Shown: one piece after another, positions 1 through 5,908 of the stretch
Numbering within the stretch: the first letter of the stretch is position 1
How the letters are laid out: each line of letters opens with the position of its first letter
Program-made: the position numbers and the translations under genes
Notes under the pieces: model-generated
The model's database searches: none
Told to the model about the DNA's origin: nothing
What the model saw: the letters and a program-made list of their open reading frames with translations, nothing else
Assembly: GCA_964370195.1 (NCBI GenBank)
Contig: CAYJIH010000077.1
Coordinates: forward strand, 1-5,955
Source: JAAYCI01 sp964370195
Lineage (GTDB): Bacteria > Bacillota > Clostridia > Oscillospirales > Ruminococcaceae
Direction: 5' to 3'
Length of the DNA: 5,955 nt

Positions 1-121
1 TGAATGCTGTGAGGATAGCTGTTAAAGTGATGACTGTATGTGCAATTTTTCTATACAGCTTTTTTTGCTTTATTGATTTTTCTTGCTCTTCCTTTTCTTT
101 GGACGTATCTATATACCCCAT
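1..121 (-). CDS. N-terminal part of a probable membrane protein (runs off left edge)
   Basis: This is the first 40 codons of a gene cut by the window edge. It starts at an ATG (121-119) in a frame that has a TGA stop immediately upstream (130-128), so this is the first possible ATG. A GAGG/GAGGG ribosome binding site lies 3-4 bases before it (125-129), a short but usable spacing. The protein opens MGYIDTSKEKEEQEKS, a very polar Lys/Glu-rich stretch, followed by a basic patch (KQKKLYRK, residues 19-26) and then a hydrophobic run (IAHTVITLTAILTAF) that looks like the start of a signal anchor or first transmembrane helix with the N-terminus inside the cell. The family cannot be identified from so little sequence. 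It is separated from the permease gene by more than 500 bp and is probably a separate transcription unit. Confidence 0.72.
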   Translation of the reverse strand, partial: MGYIDTSKEKEEQEKSIKQKKLYRKIAHTVITLTAILTAF

Positions 122-221
122 ATGCCCTCATCTTTTCTAAAACAGTAATACATTTCCCGAAACGTATATTGTTTTACGGATCAAATTTACCACAAAATCG
201 TTGAAGGAAATACCGTTTACA

Positions 222-249
222 ATTTTATATAAATCATGTGAGCATTCAA
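222..249 (-). promoter_or_regulatory. Candidate sigma-A promoter for the left-edge gene
   Basis: On the minus strand TTGAAT (249-244) is followed after 16 bases by TAAAAT (227-222), resembling -35 and -10 boxes with 4/6 and 5/6 matches to consensus. It would give a leader of about 90 bases before the ATG at 121. The region is AT-rich, so chance matches are likely and the call is tentative. Confidence 0.3.
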
Positions 250-303
250 TGAGGGGTTTTTCAAAAATAAAAACAGTTTGTTTTTACTGCAGTGGGAAGA
301 ATA

Positions 304-341
304 AGGGGATAACTTGCCCCTAAAGCTGTTTTTTGTAGGGG
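304..341. repeat. Three mutually pairing blocks (AGGGG / CCCCTA / TAGGGG)
   Basis: AGGGG at 304-308 can pair with CCCCT at 317-321 (8-base loop). The same C block, as CCCCTA (317-322), can instead pair perfectly with TAGGGG at 336-341 (13-base loop). The two hairpins exclude each other. A T6 run lies at 329-334 on the plus strand. On the minus strand neither hairpin is followed directly by a T-run, so this is not a classical terminator for the permease gene. The pairing is seen directly; any role is unproven. Confidence 0.35.
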
Positions 342-645
342 TTTTGTAGATGTTCGTTTTGTAAAGGAAAATGGGTGAATTAGATTTCGGTTTTTAGCAT
401 AAGTCTATCAATCATAAAGGATGAGGGAAGGGGGCGGTCTGAACGCATACCTCGAAAATTCCGCATTTCTTTCGCAAAATTTCAGGGTCTTTTTGCGTAT
501 GGTAAGCATTTTGCCAGTTCATCTCATTGTCTTTTTTGCATCCTGTTTCTTTGCCTTTACCAGGGTTTGTAAATGGTTTTGTGCTTTTACCATCGCTGCT
601 GTGAGATGCTGCGAGATTAGGAATTGTTTATGTTTTGAAAATCGT

Positions 646-3207
646 TTAATTCGCATAGGCACCCAGCCGTTCCACAATGGATTTTTGTCCACTGAATGTA
701 TACACAAGCAAGGGCAACAGAGCAGACACAACAAAAACGGCAGGCAATGCCACAGCAAAGGGCACAAATGAAAAATTATAGCTGAAAAACCATATTTGAT
801 TTGCCAGCGCACTTGTTAAAATATAGGAAAGAAGTTTTCCTGCGCTCAACGTGAGCACGCTCATCAAAACCGCATAGCATAGCCCCTCGTATGTAAGCAT
901 GATCAAAAGCTGGCGTTTTGTCATGCCAATGCTTTCCAAAACGGCAAATTCTCGTTTTCTGGTGCCGATGGACATGATGAGCATGTTGACAAAATTTAAA
1001 ATTCCCACGATTGCCAAAATAGCACTGAGTACACCGCCGGTTAATAAAAACGTGCTTTGAGCCCCTTCAAATTCTTCCACTAAAATGGCTTTGGATGTAT
1101 AGCTTAAATCGGTGTTGATGGTTTCGGTGTAGTTTTCAAGAAATTGTTCTGCTTGAATAAGGTTTTCGTCCGCCACATCAAAGGCGAGAAGCATAGGATT
1201 TACGTTTCCCATCATGGACAGATATTCCGCTTGTGGCAAGGTGAAATCGATATCTCCAAATGAGCGATAAGAACGCAAAGCCCTACTCGGCGCACCGATG
1301 GCCAGCACCTCATATTCTTTGCTTTGCCCACTTGCAAAATCAAGCGTTACGGTATCGCCCGGCAGATAATATGGGTCTTCGCCGCTGGTGAAAAACGATG
1401 TAACCAGCACATAGTCTCCGCTATTAAACTTTTCAATATCAAGTTCGTCCCCCAAGGGTAGGTCGATATGCTCATACAGTTCCGGAGACAAACCATAAAT
1501 AGACTGGTTAAAGCTTTGTTCATTTTGCAGCAGTTCCAAGGTGGGGGCATCGTAGGTGGGGTGCACATGGTCGGTGTTTTTGTGCAGATAATACTCAAGA
1601 GCACGTGTATACGCCTCCTCACTCAGCACATGCGTACCGATGCTCATATATTCTACACCGAAGGTTTCAAGGCCTTCCAGTGCCTGTATTTCTTGTAAAA
1701 TTTCCGGTGTGATGAAATCTATATTAACATAGGTTGAAGAGTTAAACTGTGAATAGTGGCCCAGCTGAAAATCGGACACGGAATAGTTTTCAAGGTAAAT
1801 ATCCAAATCAAAACTGTTGGCAATGGCATATGCCGTATCGAAAATCACAACGGACAAACACAAAGACAACACCACAAGAATGGTTTTCTTTTTTTCTCGC
1901 TTGTTGTTTTGCAAAGCCATATAAAATGCGCTTGCCTTTTTTGGCTTCCTGTTTTTACCGTTGGATTTTTGCGAAACACCGGAAAAACGAATGGCCTCGA
2001 TGGGTGAAATGTGCGCGATAAAGCGGTAGGGTTTTCTTAGGGAAAACAACACCGTAAGCAGGGTGAACAACGCAGCAAAAACAAAAATAAGTGGATGTAC
2101 CACAAGAATAAAATCCTCTTGCATAGAGCTGGCTTGTAGTACAATAGGCAATAAAATACGTGCCAGTATCACGCCAAAAAACAACCCCAAAACAATGCCC
2201 GGCAAAGAAAGTAGCAAAGCTTGCAAACGCAAAATATGGCGCAATTGTTTTGCCGTGGTGCCAATGGTTTTAAGCTGTCCGTAAAACAAAATATCGCGTG
2301 AAACCGAAATGAGAAATATGTTATAGATAATCAAATACCCCATGAGCAAAATAATAAGCACCAAAACAACCACAAGCAAAACGACAGTCCCGTCTATTTC
2401 GGCCGTGGTATAGGCCCAGTTGACACCGGGGTTCACATAGTGCTCATCAAAACCAAGGCGCTCGCTCAATGCATCCATTTGCGCCTCAATGTTGTAAGAA
2501 GAAGAAAAATTTAGCACACATTGCACCATGCCGGCCATATAGCCCTGCTCGTACATTGGCGATAAGTTTTGCTCTAGCATCTCTTTATAAGGCGTTTGCC
2601 AAGCGGGTGCCACTTCCTCTTGATATTCTTGGGATAGGAAGAGATTAAGAACCGGAAGCCCCGGGTCTACTTCAAACAGCCCCACTACGGTAAACGTGTC
2701 TTCATAGTCGATACCGTTTACCATAAAATGCAGGGTAATTTCTTCGCCAAGCACGCCTTCATAGCCCAGCTCCCTTGCAAGGGTGTAGGATGTTGCGATC
2801 TCTTTTCCGCTTTGCGGCATGCGCCCTTCGGTTGGGTAGTTAAACCCACTTTGTACATAAAATTCATCGGCATAGGCAAATTCTACCGCGTATTTTTTGA
2901 GTGCTTCTTCGTTAATTTCCCCGGCTATGATGCGATAGCCGATGTCTACCACCTCAGGGTCTTCGGTAAGGCGTTCATATTCCGGCATGCTGAGGAAGGT
3001 ATAGCCGCCATGGGTGGTGGTGCCTACCATACGCATTGTAGACAATTGCGCGCTTTCTATGGTGCTAAGGCCAATGGTGAATATAGAGGTGAACAGAACA
3101 CATGTGAGCATGATGGCCAAAATGGCCACGATGTTGCGCGTTTTGTTTGTTTTAAAGCTTTGAAAAGCAAGGTTTTGAATGCACCGTTTGTTGTTTACCT
3201 TATACAC
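646..3207 (-). CDS. ABC transporter permease, two FtsX domains
   Basis: Membrane subunit of the ABC transporter encoded with the adjacent ATPase. Numbering from the GTG at 3207 (853 residues), the layout is: a basic N-terminus (YKVNNKRCI...KTNKTRN), TM1 about 25-46, a large outside domain 47-273, TM2 274-299, TM3 328-354, TM4 368-390, a basic cytoplasmic linker, TM5 441-464, a second outside domain 465-719, and TM6-8 about 720-745, 771-800 and 812-838. After TM6 comes an FtsX-type coupling segment (SIGMTKRQLL, 759-768), matched by TIGTTAKQL after TM2. Eight helices with two large outside domains fit MacB/FtsX-like exporters rather than BceB, which has ten helices and one big loop. Start choice: GTG 3207 overlaps the ATPase stop by 8 bases, has GGTGG eight bases upstream, and fits my recollection of relatives beginning near KVNNK. 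ATG 3237 (863 aa) and TTG 3243 (865 aa) are alternatives without well-placed binding sites. Substrate unknown; an antimicrobial peptide or envelope-stress role is inferred from context. Confidence 0.93.
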   Translation of the reverse strand: MYKVNNKRCIQNLAFQSFKTNKTRNIVAILAIMLTCVLFTSIFTIGLSTIESAQLSTMRMVGTTTHGGYTFLSMPEYERLTEDPEVVDIGYRIIAGEINEEALKKYAVEFAYADEFYVQSGFNYPTEGRMPQSGKEIATSYTLARELGYEGVLGEEITLHFMVNGIDYEDTFTVVGLFEVDPGLPVLNLFLSQEYQEEVAPAWQTPYKEMLEQNLSPMYEQGYMAGMVQCVLNFSSSYNIEAQMDALSERLGFDEHYVNPGVNWAYTTAEIDGTVVLLVVVLVLIILLMGYLIIYNIFLISVSRDILFYGQLKTIGTTAKQLRHILRLQALLLSLPGIVLGLFFGVILARILLPIVLQASSMQEDFILVVHPLIFVFAALFTLLTVLFSLRKPYRFIAHISPIEAIRFSGVSQKSNGKNRKPKKASAFYMALQNNKREKKKTILVVLSLCLSVVIFDTAYAIANSFDLDIYLENYSVSDFQLGHYSQFNSSTYVNIDFITPEILQEIQALEGLETFGVEYMSIGTHVLSEEAYTRALEYYLHKNTDHVHPTYDAPTLELLQNEQSFNQSIYGLSPELYEHIDLPLGDELDIEKFNSGDYVLVTSFFTSGEDPYYLPGDTVTLDFASGQSKEYEVLAIGAPSRALRSYRSFGDIDFTLPQAEYLSMMGNVNPMLLAFDVADENLIQAEQFLENYTETINTDLSYTSKAILVEEFEGAQSTFLLTGGVLSAILAIVGILNFVNMLIMSIGTRKREFAVLESIGMTKRQLLIMLTYEGLCYAVLMSVLTLSAGKLLSYILTSALANQIWFFSYNFSFVPFAVALPAVFVVSALLPLLVYTFSGQKSIVERLGAYAN

Positions 3208-3883
3208 AGCGTTCACCACCCGACACCATTTTTCCATCCTCAATGCGGATGATACGCTGCGCGAGTTGAGCTGCTTCTTCGTTGTGTGTAATCATAACAA
3301 TGGTTTGCTTAAACTTTTCGTTGCATACTTTTAAAAGAGACAATACATCTTGCGACGTTTTGCTGTCTAGGTTGCCGGTGGGCTCGTCTGCCAAAAGGAT
3401 GGCCGGTTTTGATGCCAGCGCCCTTGCAATGGCCACCCGTTGCTGTTGTCCGCCGGAAAGCTGGTTTGGCAAATTGTTTTGTTTGTTTGCAAGGCCCAAG
3501 GTATGAATCACGGTATCTACAAAGCTTTTGTCTTCGGTGTTTCCGTCTAGCTGTATGGGCAGAACAATATTTTCGTAAACATTTAGCACCGGTATAAGGT
3601 TGTAGCTTTGAAACACAAAGCCAATTTTGCGGCGACGAAAAATGGTGCGTGCTTCGTCTTTTAAAGAGAAAATATCCTCACCATCTACGAATACAGTGCC
3701 AGCGGTGGGTGTATCTAGCCCGCCCAACATGTGTAGCAAGGTGGATTTTCCGCTGCCGGATGTGCCCACCACAGACACAAAATCCCCATGGTTCACAAAA
3801 AAATCCACACCGTCTAAGGCGTGCACGGCGGTGTCTCCACTGCCGTAAATTTTTTTAAGATTATTTGTTTTTAATATTTCCAT
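3200..3883 (-). CDS. ABC transporter ATP-binding protein (LolD/MacB type)
   Basis: Cytoplasmic ATPase that powers the adjacent permease. The 227-residue protein has every expected motif: Walker A GTSGSGKST (40-48), Q-loop FVFQSYNLIP (Gln92), signature LSGGQQQR (142-149), Walker B ILLADEP with Asp166 and Glu167, D-loop GNLDS (170-174) and switch His200 (MITHN). The segment IGFVFQSYNLIPVLNVYENI and the DEPTGNLD box are typical of ATPases that partner FtsX-like permeases. No residue looks damaged. The ATG (3883-3881) is preceded by AGGAGG (3899-3894) at ten bases. The gene lies 116 bp after the kinase gene, with its own likely promoter in that gap, and its TAA stop overlaps the start of the permease gene, so the two are co-translated and surely form one transporter. 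Confidence 0.96.
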   Translation of the reverse strand: MEILKTNNLKKIYGSGDTAVHALDGVDFFVNHGDFVSVVGTSGSGKSTLLHMLGGLDTPTAGTVFVDGEDIFSLKDEARTIFRRRKIGFVFQSYNLIPVLNVYENIVLPIQLDGNTEDKSFVDTVIHTLGLANKQNNLPNQLSGGQQQRVAIARALASKPAILLADEPTGNLDSKTSQDVLSLLKVCNEKFKQTIVMITHNEEAAQLAQRIIRIEDGKMVSGGERCV

Positions 3884-3893
3884 CCTGGTGTTT

Positions 3894-3899
3894 CCTCCT
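3894..3899 (-). promoter_or_regulatory. Ribosome binding site of the ATPase gene
   Basis: Perfect AGGAGG on the minus strand, ten bases before the ATG of the ABC ATPase gene. It lies ten bases past the T-run end of the inverted repeat, so it stays outside that hairpin. Confidence 0.75.
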
Positions 3900-3901
3900 G
3901 C

Positions 3902-3938
3902 AAAAAATCTGTATTGTGTGATTTACAATACAGATTTT
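3902..3938 (-). terminator. Perfect 14-bp inverted repeat plus T-run between kinase and ATPase genes
   Basis: AAAATCTGTATTGT (minus 3938-3925) and ACAATACAGATTTT (3917-3904) form a perfect 14-bp stem around a 7-base loop, and the right arm runs into six T's on the minus strand (3907-3902). This has the form of an intrinsic terminator for transcripts coming from the kinase gene, though only three of 14 pairs are G-C, so it may be weak. The same palindrome could be an operator for a dimeric DNA-binding protein. It overlaps the proposed -10 box of the transporter promoter. Confidence 0.6.
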
Positions 3939-3942
3939 AGCA
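3934..3942 (-). promoter_or_regulatory. Candidate extended -10 promoter of the transporter genes
   Basis: TGCTAAAAT on the minus strand (3942-3934) matches an extended -10 (TGn plus TAAAAT, 5/6 to consensus). No good -35 hexamer lies 16-18 bases upstream (AGACTC at 17), as expected for a promoter needing an activator. Transcription would start near 3927, at the inner end of the left arm of the inverted repeat, giving a leader of about 44 bases to the ATPase start. Confidence 0.45.
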
Positions 3943-3960
3943 TGCAAATCTAACCAGAGT

Positions 3961-3994
3961 CTTTCGAGAAGCCTTTCGATTCTTACAGTTTCGA
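3961..3994 (-). promoter_or_regulatory. TCGAAA direct repeats, candidate response-regulator binding site
   Basis: Three copies of TCGAAA lie on the minus strand at 3994-3989, 3979-3974 and 3967-3962. The last two are identical over seven bases (TCGAAAG) with 12-bp spacing; the first two are 15 bp apart. They begin just after the kinase stop and reach the place where a -35 box would sit for the TGCTAAAAT promoter. OmpR-family regulators bind tandem direct repeats at such sites, so this is a plausible activation site for the adjacent regulator. The repeats are seen; the binding is inferred. Confidence 0.42.
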
Positions 3995-3999
3995 CAGAT

Positions 4000-4809
4000 T
4001 CATTCTGTCTTTGGCAAAAAAATGGAAAAAACAGAGCCCTTGCCCAAAGTGGAAGCCAATTTCATATAGCCACCTTGCCTTGTGACGATTTGTCTTGCAA
4101 GATAAAGGCCAATGCCCACACCTTCTGTTTCCCGCGTATTTTCGGCACGATAAAAGCGCTGGAATACTTTTGGGATGTCCTCTTGGGCAATTCCCCAACC
4201 GTTGTCGCACACATCTATTTTGCAAAAAAACTCGTATTCGTGCACAGCCACCAAAATTTCGCTTGCGCCATATTTTTTTGCATTATCGAGCAAATTAGAA
4301 ACGGCCTCTGCCGTCCATTTTATATCGTAGCAAGCGATGAAGTCTTCTTTTGAAAAACAAACTTCGGTAAAACTTTTTTGCAAATTGCAATACAAGTTTT
4401 GAACACTTTGTACTTTGGGCGAAAGCGTGATGATGCCGCTTTCGAGCCGCGAGATTTTTACCAAAGAGCCGATGAGAAATTGCAATTTTTCTGTTTGAGA
4501 AGAAAGCAGCTGGTTGTATTTTTCGCGTGTCGTCTCATCATCACATTCCGCAAGCAATTCCGAATAGAGGGAAATGTTGGCCAGTGGTGTTTTTGTTTGG
4601 TGCGAAATATCCGAAATCAACCGGCTTACACGTGTTTTTTCCTCCAGCAGTTGCTGTTTGTGGGTATGGTTTTGCAAAAGAACGCGGTGTAATTTGCTTT
4701 CCATTTGAGAGACTTGGCTTTCGTCAAAACCACTTTCTATAGGCCTTCCACACAGGGCATTATCTAGCATGGCATTTAAACGCTTTAACAGTTTACGTGT
4801 TGTTGGCAT
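4000..4809 (-). CDS. Soluble sensor histidine kinase without membrane segments
   Basis: Partner kinase of the adjacent response regulator. It autophosphorylates and passes phosphate to Asp52 of the regulator. In 269 residues: a charged helical N-terminus (1-62, probably coiled coil), the dimerisation/phosphoacceptor box LISDISHQTKTPLANI with His70, an N-box NLLDNAKKYG with Asn172 and Asn176, the G1 box DNGWG (202-206), an F-box FQRFYRAENT (216-225) and the G2 box GVGIGLYLARQIV (230-242). All ATP-binding motifs look intact. There is no hydrophobic stretch long enough for a membrane helix and no recognisable sensor domain, so it should be cytosolic or held at the membrane by a partner. The stretch between LESG (122-125) and KWTAEA (164-169) looks about ten residues shorter than I would expect. 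The ATG at 4809 overlaps the regulator gene by 17 bases, implying translational coupling; GGTGG lies four bases upstream. Confidence 0.93.
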   Translation of the reverse strand: MPTTRKLLKRLNAMLDNALCGRPIESGFDESQVSQMESKLHRVLLQNHTHKQQLLEEKTRVSRLISDISHQTKTPLANISLYSELLAECDDETTREKYNQLLSSQTEKLQFLIGSLVKISRLESGIITLSPKVQSVQNLYCNLQKSFTEVCFSKEDFIACYDIKWTAEAVSNLLDNAKKYGASEILVAVHEYEFFCKIDVCDNGWGIAQEDIPKVFQRFYRAENTRETEGVGIGLYLARQIVTRQGGYMKLASTLGKGSVFSIFLPKTE

Positions 4810-5461
4810 GCTCCCACCGATAGCCGATTCCGTAAACGGTTTTGATGCGGCTTTCCTTTCCCAGTTTTACGCGCAGACGCTTCACTGTTACCGAAAGGGC
4901 GTTTTCGTCTATATATAAGCCTTCGTTTGCCCAGATATGCGCCAGCAATTGTTCGCGTGTTATTGTGCTTCCCTTATTCATCGTAAGAATTTTAAGCAAT
5001 TTTTGCTCTGTTTTAGACAGTTCAATATTCTGCCCGTTTACTGAAAAGAGCATTGCATCAAAATCGAAATGGAGTGCCCCTTGCTGAAACAAAAGGCCGC
5101 CTCCGCTTTTGCGCAATTGTGTATTCACCCGTGCACGCAAAATGGCAAGGCTAAAAGGTTTTGTGATATAGTCGTCCGCCCCACATTCAAGCCCCAACAC
5201 CACATCGCTTTCCATGTCGTTTGCCGTAAGCAATAGGATAGGGAAATCGGCATTTTCTTTGTACTCTTTCAGTAAATCAAGGCCGCTTCCATCCGGCAGA
5301 TTGATGTCTAAAATAAGCAAATCAACGGTGTTGCTTTGAAGGCAGCTGCGGGCGGCTTTTAATGTGTGGGCACTCAATAGTTCTAGGCCTTGTTCTTTCA
5401 CCGCAAGCGCAATGCCTTCACATAAGTTACGGTCATCTTCGACAATGAGAATGGTTTTCAC
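4793..5461 (-). CDS. OmpR/PhoB-family response regulator
   Basis: DNA-binding output of the two-component system. The 222-residue protein has a complete receiver domain (1-115): acidic pocket VEDD (Glu8, Asp9), phosphoacceptor Asp52 in LILDINLPDGSG, switch Thr79 (LLLTAND), and Lys101 in DDYITKPF. The C-terminal winged helix (about 128-217) shows the usual pattern, LSKTEQKLLKIL, a recognition helix region ENALSVTVKRLRVKLG, and the wing IKTVYGIGYRW. Length and motifs are normal for the family. It starts with GTG (5461-5459), preceded by AGGAGG (5471-5466) at four bases. It is first in the operon and overlaps the kinase gene. Its likely targets are its own promoter region and the repeats upstream of the ATPase gene. 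Confidence 0.96.
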   Translation of the reverse strand: MKTILIVEDDRNLCEGIALAVKEQGLELLSAHTLKAARSCLQSNTVDLLILDINLPDGSGLDLLKEYKENADFPILLLTANDMESDVVLGLECGADDYITKPFSLAILRARVNTQLRKSGGGLLFQQGALHFDFDAMLFSVNGQNIELSKTEQKLLKILTMNKGSTITREQLLAHIWANEGLYIDENALSVTVKRLRVKLGKESRIKTVYGIGYRWEHANNT

Positions 5462-5465
5462 GCGG

Positions 5466-5471
5466 CCTCCT
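5466..5471 (-). promoter_or_regulatory. Ribosome binding site fixing the GTG start of the response regulator
   Basis: AGGAGG on the minus strand, four bases before GTG 5461. Together with the clean MKTILIVEDD receiver N-terminus it settles a non-ATG start. Confidence 0.8.
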
Positions 5472-5522
5472 AATTGCTGTCACATGGATTTTCTGTGCGT
5501 TTATACAAAGGTCGTTTAATCA

Positions 5523-5551
5523 ATTTTAGGCGAAAGTCACTCTTTTTTCAA
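5523..5551 (-). promoter_or_regulatory. Sigma-A-like promoter of the regulator/kinase operon
   Basis: TTGAAA (5551-5546) and TAAAAT (5528-5523) are separated by exactly 17 bases; each matches consensus at 5/6 positions. The predicted start is near 5516, giving a leader of about 55 bases. A single TCGAAA, the word repeated upstream of the ATPase gene, lies about 40 bp further upstream (5597-5592). This promoter looks able to work without an activator, unlike the transporter promoter. Confidence 0.6.
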
Positions 5552-5680
5552 TTTTTCTCTTTTTCTGTGCTCTGCCTCAAAAAATAGTTGTTTTCGATGT
5601 TTTGAACTTTCATTCTATTTTTTCATGGGTTTGTGCGATACTGTGAGCCAGTTGTACACATTTAAAGTAATATGAAAGCG

Positions 5681-5715
5681 ATACAGGAATAAAGGGGAGT
5701 TTTTCCTCCCTGTAT
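5681..5715. repeat. Inverted repeat ATACAGG...CCTGTAT
   Basis: Seven-base perfect arms (5681-5687 and 5709-5715) enclose a 21-base interior that can add a small inner stem (GAG/CTC). It is not followed by a T-run on either strand, so it is not a standard terminator. It sits upstream of the possible small plus-strand frame. Confidence 0.35.
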
Positions 5716-5742
5716 GGCAAAAAAATGTAAAAGGAAGAAAAA

Positions 5743-5908
5743 ATGAGGGAGGACCGTAAAAGGGTTTTGACATTTTTTTAGTTTGGTAGGGCTGCGTGGT
5801 CCTAGGGTGCTGTGTGTTTTGGCCGAGAAGGTGATGCAACAGGCCCGGCAGAGTGAAAAAATCCTTCCCATTACGCTGGGCAGTGGCTATGTGAAGCGGG
5901 GCTGTTGA
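5743..5908 (+). pseudogene. Possible small gene interrupted at a T7 run
   Basis: An ATG at 5743 has AAGGA seven bases upstream (5731-5735) and opens MREDRKRVLTFF, then stops at TAG (5779-5781) directly after seven T's (5773-5779). Leaving out one T continues smoothly in the +1 frame to a TGA at 5906-5908, giving 54 residues; the second half includes LAEKVMQQARQSEKILPITL and ends SGYVKRGC. Codons in the second part (CTG, GTG, CAG, AAG, GGC) look like real coding choice. I do not recognise the product. It could be a decayed gene, a sequencing error in a homopolymer, a slippage site, or simply non-coding DNA. Confidence 0.25.

Larger units (their letters stand above)
122..645. other. AT-rich gap between permease gene and left-edge gene
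   Basis: This 524-bp stretch holds no convincing gene. It contains the candidate promoter at 222-249, a set of mutually pairing C4/G4 blocks at 304-341, and an open minus-strand frame from 627 to 412 with a hydrophilic translation but no good start site. No strong GC-rich terminator is visible immediately after the permease stop. The best T-run on the minus strand is at about 262-275, preceded by only a 4-5 bp stem (CAGT/ACTG), which is weak. Confidence 0.6.

Noticed and set aside
421..771. Plus-strand 116-codon frame
   Set aside because: Its second part lies antisense to the permease gene, its translation is Cys/Phe-rich without a recognisable fold, and it has no convincing ribosome binding site.
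519..812. Minus-strand 97-codon frame overlapping the 3' end of the permease gene
   Set aside because: Most of it is an out-of-frame reading of permease codons. Only the last part lies outside, and it has no start signal.
646..3207. Assignment of the transporter as BceAB
   Set aside because: The permease has eight predicted helices and two large outside domains rather than BceB's ten helices and one loop, so no gene symbol is given.
2728..3252. Plus-strand 174-codon frame
   Set aside because: It is entirely antisense to the permease/ATPase genes, which carry clear family motifs; it is a mirror of their codon usage.
3983..4225. Minus-strand 80-codon frame overlapping the kinase
   Set aside because: It is a shifted reading of the kinase C-terminal half; the kinase frame contains the intact G1 and G2 boxes.
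5767..5772. Perfect TTGACA on the plus strand as a -35 box
   Set aside because: No acceptable -10 hexamer lies 15-19 bases downstream (GGCTGC at 17), and the word falls inside the possible small frame.
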